From the NCBI GenBank assembly GCA_965153455.1, contig OZ234503.1:14265118-14329117 (forward strand): a stretch of 64,000 bases of DNA, written 5' to 3'. The notes below the pieces were generated by a model, which was not told where the DNA came from, did not search any database, and worked only from the letters and a program-made list of their open reading frames with translations. A program made the translations under genes and the position numbers. Positions 59,445-64,000 of the stretch are shown in pieces. Numbering within the stretch: the stretch's first letter is position 1; the number at the start of each line of letters is the position of its first letter. This DNA comes from Sphagnum compactum (lineage: Eukaryota; Bryophyta; Sphagnopsida; Sphagnales).

Positions 59445-60370
59445 AGAAAATTGACACCAAATATCACACTTAACACTATGGATCAATGATTGAATACACA
59501 TTAATGTCAAGCATATTAGATAGAATTTGTGAAATGACAAAAAACCATTGGTGAAACATGTCGACAAATGATCAAGCAACCAAAATCCAATCATTTCCAT
59601 TACATTGTGGTTCAAAAGACCTAATAAACAAAATTTATTCAAATTATGTGAATTGAGAACAAAATATTAACATTAGAAAGAAAAGGAAATGAGGATTGAC
59701 ATTGAACGTTAAACAAACCCATAATGACTGTTGAAACAAATAGTCACATTAGAGCATTAATTGTGAAGAAATACTTGTTTTCGTGGTAGTTAAGACACAA
59801 GCAGTTATGCCATTGAATGAATCAAATGTTTTATGTATGCTTTTGTAAATGGTAATCCTCAAAATGTGTTCAGAATTAAAGATCTAAAAATCTATGAACA
59901 TGATTTTGAAACTCAAAGAGAAAAGCTAGTATGAAGCGCCACATTTTGAAACATCTTGCAATAATTAAAGATCAATAAAAAAATCTTTGCTATGACTGAA
60001 AAATAAAATATTAACTAATTAAATAATGTAACATTAGTAACTGACTAGCATAAATGTTAACATCAACAACAATAAGAGGGACGTTATTAAATGCCAAAAA
60101 CAAAATGGGTGCAAACTTCTTCAATAATTGTATATAATGAAATAGGGGCATGGGGGATGCCAAAAAAATTCATTGCAATTTTTCATTACAAGTGTAGTTC
60201 TAAAGTTGTAAGAATGCTTGCAAGAATCCCTCAAAACTTGGATTAGTATCCAATAGTGGATCAGAGACAAATGAAAGCAAATGATGCAAATTATAGTGTT
60301 AGGATAGGAACTATAGTGGGCATTGAGAAATAACATGCACGAGTACAAAATCTATGCCATAGTGATATAG
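59445..60370. other. AT-rich flank, no gene seen
   Basis: Only short AT-driven frames; no recognisable motif or terminal repeat. Confidence 0.35.
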
Positions 60371-60787
60371 ATGTTTGACCTGATTTTTGTGAACTTGCAA
60401 CAATATCTCGACAACAATTTATGGCCAGCCAAGTTGACAAATTGTAACTATGGGACTTGTTTATCACGACAAGCAAAATATCTATTGGGGATGAACGGAG
60501 CGGAACAATATTCATTGGTCGAAGCCTCACACAAAAAATGGCTTGAAAATGGAAGTGATCAAGACAACGATGAGTATGAGTTGCCAATTTTAAAATATGA
60601 TGCAAACCAGGACAAATTGGTAGAATAGAAAGGAGAAACCCCAAAGGAGGAGGAAGAAGGAACCCTATTGGAAGAAGAAAAAGAACCAAAAACACCAACA
60701 TCATTGGCATCTGAAGAAGGAGAAGACTCAAAAAGCTCAGATAAGGAATGTTATAGGTCAAACAATGGAGTTAATGTTGAATCATGA
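60371..60787 (+). pseudogene. Unknown frame with acidic tail and one in-frame TAG
   Basis: MFDLIFVNLQQYLDNNLWPA opens an 85-codon frame that stops at TAG (60626). The same frame continues for 52 more codons of strongly acidic text (EEEEGTLLEEEKEPK, SEEGEDSKSSDKE) to a TGA at 60785. The composition of the continuation argues that it was coding. No family is recognised; a transposon-encoded or nuclear acidic protein is possible. Confidence 0.4.
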
Positions 60788-61891
60788 CATCAAAAGGAAT
60801 GTGAGTCACCATCATATTTCCGTCATCACATGCACACTTACAAGTGAGGACTATCGAGAACACTATAAATATCCCATTTTTCAAAAGAATTCGAGAATGT
60901 TCAAGAGACAACTTAGGACGTTATTGAAATGTTAGAGTTGATTAAAGTTGTTTTGCAGTATGACTTTTAGTTTGTTGAAATAATTTAGCACAAGAGTCAA
61001 AGGAATATAATTGGTTTAATGCTTGTATAGAGGAGTATGCAAAACCAAGAGGGCAGGCTAGTGTTGCGCAACATGACATAAACAACATCCTCCTACCAAA
61101 TGTGAATCAACAGATGATTGGATCGCCATGAAAAAAAGAAAAGTGTGGGAGAAAATCAGAATTTTCTAGATGTAGAAACCAAGTGTAATGGATAATAAAT
61201 TGAAATAAAATGGATTCAATTCTAATTCTCGATAGATACATGTAGTTTACTTATAAAATTTTCAACAAAACTAGAGGGATATACATTTATGAAAATAGAA
61301 GATAAAGGAAACAAGACTTAGAATGTATATTATAATTAAGAAGAATTAAAGCAATAATGAATGAAAAGTTTTGCATATGCGTATGCAATTGCTAATTCTC
61401 ATAGTCATAAGAGAATGAATGTGTTTAGAATGAAAAAAATAGAAAGAATAATAATGTCCAATTGCAAGGAGATGAACTGACACCAAGTGGCAAATTGAAA
61501 AAAATCCTACATAAATTAAACATAATCATGTTTGATGATCACACCTGCCGACACTAATGTTCACAAAAAATAGTATACCCTACCATTGTCCACCTTGGTA
61601 GAACATTCCCTGCTAACATATAAGGCAACATTGTATCTTGTCAAAAATTCATATGCGTGGGTTAAAAAAAACAAATAACAATAATGAAATTGAACTGTTG
61701 ATTGTAACGACTTGAACACCCCTACGAGCAATGTTTGTGTGTAAACTCCCAACATACACAATCACTTTCAAAAGAAAGGTTGAATAAAATTATTTCAATC
61801 TACGAAGTCTCATACAGAGAATGCATCAAGAGGAGAGAAAGCCAACAACAATCAAGCTCAATATCATAGGGGAATAAAGAAGTCGGGAAAG
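60788..61891. other. Intergenic DNA, no gene recognised
   Basis: Weak coding-like scraps near 60.9-61.1 kb; nothing identifiable. Confidence 0.3.
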
Positions 61892-62231
61892 ATGTTCAAA
61901 GAAATAAACAGGGAAGAGTTAGTTACTTCACCTGAAAGCCTTCAAAAAAGTGATGTGGAAAGGTTTGCTAGAGATAGTGAAGAAAGAGTGACGACCGCAA
62001 TTAAAGACCTAATAGAATAGTTTTTAGATAATTTCAGTATTCTTCATTCCAAAGAAAAGAAAGGGTCGCAAATACAATGCAGTGCACAAGGAAGAAACCA
62101 TGACAAATGGTGTTGTCTTAAACGTTTTAAGCGACGAGGAAACCGAAGATGCCAGATCATTTAATGAAGAAGATGAAGAGGAGATCCTCGTTGTGACAAA
62201 GAAGGACATCCATGAGTTTAAAGACAAATAA
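61892..62231 (+). pseudogene. Decayed coding fragment related to the one at 52.5-53.0 kb
   Basis: A 42-codon frame (MFKEINREELVTSPESLQKS...) ends at a TAG at 62018. In another frame from 62055 come KRKGRKYNAVHKEETMTNG and NEEDEEEILVVTKKDIHEF, ending at TAA 62229 and followed by TMY. The basic start resembles a nuclear localisation signal, and CCAAAG just before it could be a splice acceptor or simply a frameshift. The end matches the relic at 52.9-53.0 kb (ALIITKNDIIEF...TMY). Family unknown. Confidence 0.4.
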
Positions 62232-64000
62232 ACAATGTACTGAATTTCTCAAAGCTCAAGTTTGTCGAGAATTGACATCCAAGAATTCTAATCAAAAGCA
62301 ACAATCATGTGATAGTACAAGAAAACAAGTTTTAGAGAGTATCCTAATAGCAAGCAATTAAACAAGCAACTAAAATACAATAAACCTAAACTTACTCACA
62401 ATTGAAAATCATTTTTCGATCTCTTCTCGAGTGAGGAATCTAAGGGGTTGTAAGTAGACATCACAAGATCAACCTGAGGTCCACTTTCCTCCAGAAGGGG
62501 TTTGACCACCTCCTCATAAACATCATCGTCTAGTTCAAGAATAAGAACATGACGACCAAGAAACTAACATGCACAAATATAATTCCCTACAAATTTGAAC
62601 TAGGAAGAAAAAAACACAATGAGGACTAGCATCGAGCCCCTACTTGGAAATGTTGTTAAACCTTGGTGAGGATGGGTGTTAAAGTTCAACGAGGATGGTC
62701 CAACCAACTAGTTGCTCAACCAATAGTAGCTACTGAAGTTCAACATCACAAACAAGAGGGTTGATGACCATACACCATTATGAAAGAGATGGCAACGCCT
62801 CCCCTCCTTCAGCTCTATCTAAAATTTTAAGGGTTTTCAAACTACAACACACCCATTATCGTATATATAAAACCCCATTTTCTTACTAAAATCAAGGCCG
62901 ATTTGTTAGTGAACAGTAACGTTAAGAAAACAAGAGGATTTTGCACTTGAAAATGTTTGGTGACAAAACAAGTCATGTGCACTAAAGAGTTGTGAACAAT
63001 TTCTTTATAGGAGGAAAATTGTTTCCTTTTAGGATGTAGATTGTTGACTCAAAGATCACACAATGTAAGGGCATATTTTCTTAAAACCATTGACCCCCTT
63101 CACTTTGACAAGGCATAGTTTCAAATTATGCAATTTTTTTGTCATCGGAAGTGCTAGGTGAAGGGCTACAATTGTTCATTGAACCCAAAAAACAAATTCC
63201 CAATGTGGGGATTTGACCTCTTCAGAGCCACTAAGTGTTCAGCAATAGGCGTAGTTACCCTACTCAAGAACCTGACTGTTTTTGGAAGGCAACATCAACC
63301 TTACCCAGAGGTTTTTCCATTTTCCAAAATCTGAAGAGAAGCTTATTTGAAGGTTCTATAACTTGTTTAAAAAATCTACCTTTGGACCAGAGGTTCTTTT
63401 AAAAACAGACAACCAGACAACACTGGTTTAGACCATACCAATGAGCAAAAGGTCAAAGATTTTCAATAACTAGAAACCTACATGTGTTACATGATACCTT
63501 CCTTAATTGCAACACTAATACCTCACCTGGTGCGACTAAACTTCAATACCAGAACAACACCAGTGTTCTAACTCATGTGAGGCTGACTTCAGTATGTAAT
63601 TTGCTTAGATCACAAAGAGATGAAAAACAGTAACTACAAACTATGCTCAATCAGCATATGATCTCCCTCTTCCCCCTCAATTGCCCACCAAGCAAGAGGA
63701 CTACAAGGCTCAAGCTGTGTACTAAGCACTGAGCAGGTACATTTCAAATTCTTTTACCAAGTGCGCATAAGACCTAATGCAGCCTCACAGGAAATGATTG
63801 TCCAGCATGAAAGAACATCTAGAACACAAGACTTTGAGATGCATTACACCAGTTCCTGGCCTGCATGAACACATGTCTGTCCAGTAATCTAATTAATATT
63901 GAAGGTTTTATGTTGAAAAAATAAAAATATTCCCAAAGATTCTCTACTTGCCTTCACCAAATGTGTTTTTTTAAAAGGAAAATTTCAACGTGTTTAACAA
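62232..64000. other. Unrecognised DNA to the window end
   Basis: No gene or complete element identified. Near 63181-63260 a plain sequence on the minus strand vaguely recalls a pol III box B (GGTCAAATCCCC) but without a convincing box A. Confidence 0.3.

Noticed and set aside
60291-60761. 156-codon hydrophobic minus-strand frame
   Set aside because: It is the complement of acidic GAA/GAG-rich codons of the plus-strand relic, which produces Leu/Phe runs by chance.
63181-63260. Possible SINE or tRNA on the minus strand
   Set aside because: A box B-like word is present, but box A is poor and no cloverleaf forms.
1-64000. CRISPR arrays, bacterial operons, rRNA genes
   Set aside because: The sequence is eukaryotic with spliced genes; no short regularly spaced repeats with unique spacers and no rRNA-like conserved blocks were seen.

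Overview
The window looks like nuclear DNA of a land plant. It holds a complete eight-exon RABD2/Rab1 GTPase gene and a complete two-exon plant GPAT (a HAD-like domain fused to an acyltransferase). Both have GT-AG introns, and both sit in very AT-rich DNA full of non-autonomous transposons. The lineage cannot be fixed by eye; a seed-free plant is possible but unproven.

Layout. 1-6.8 kb: a short 93-bp tandem array, then the Rab gene (+). 6.8-19.6 kb: AT-rich repeat land with an ankyrin remnant, a MITE, an 82-bp minisatellite, two decayed FCP1/NLI-type HAD phosphatase copies, and between them a 2.3-kb TA-flanked Tc1/mariner/pogo-like transposon. Its GC-rich transposase frame carries a single in-frame TAG. 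19.6-49.4 kb: a duplicated GPAT locus. Copy A (+, about 19.7-22.4 kb) has the promoter plus 60 codons. Copy B (-, about 29.7-35.0 kb) has the promoter and part of exon 1, next to a copy of the GPAT 3' flank. Copy C (+, about 41.3-49.4 kb) is the intact gene. 49.4-64 kb: more MITEs, low-complexity DNA, decayed coding fragments, and a 5-kb CACTA-like element holding tandem repeats and a nested 365-bp Helitron.

The main novelty is a set of MITEs (8.9, 25.8, 38.7, 41.6, 42.8 and 50.2 kb, perhaps 23.5 kb) that start GG(G), end CCC (one ends CGC) and are flanked by 4-bp target duplications. Two are confirmed by empty sites in copy A of the GPAT duplication, which shows that they landed after it. 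A second theme is decay by stop codons alone: several reading frames stay in one frame but carry one to four stops.

Functionally the two live genes are unrelated: one acts in ER-to-Golgi traffic, the other in glycerolipid or cutin-precursor synthesis. The rest is transposon and duplication history, which could supply truncated or antisense GPAT transcripts.
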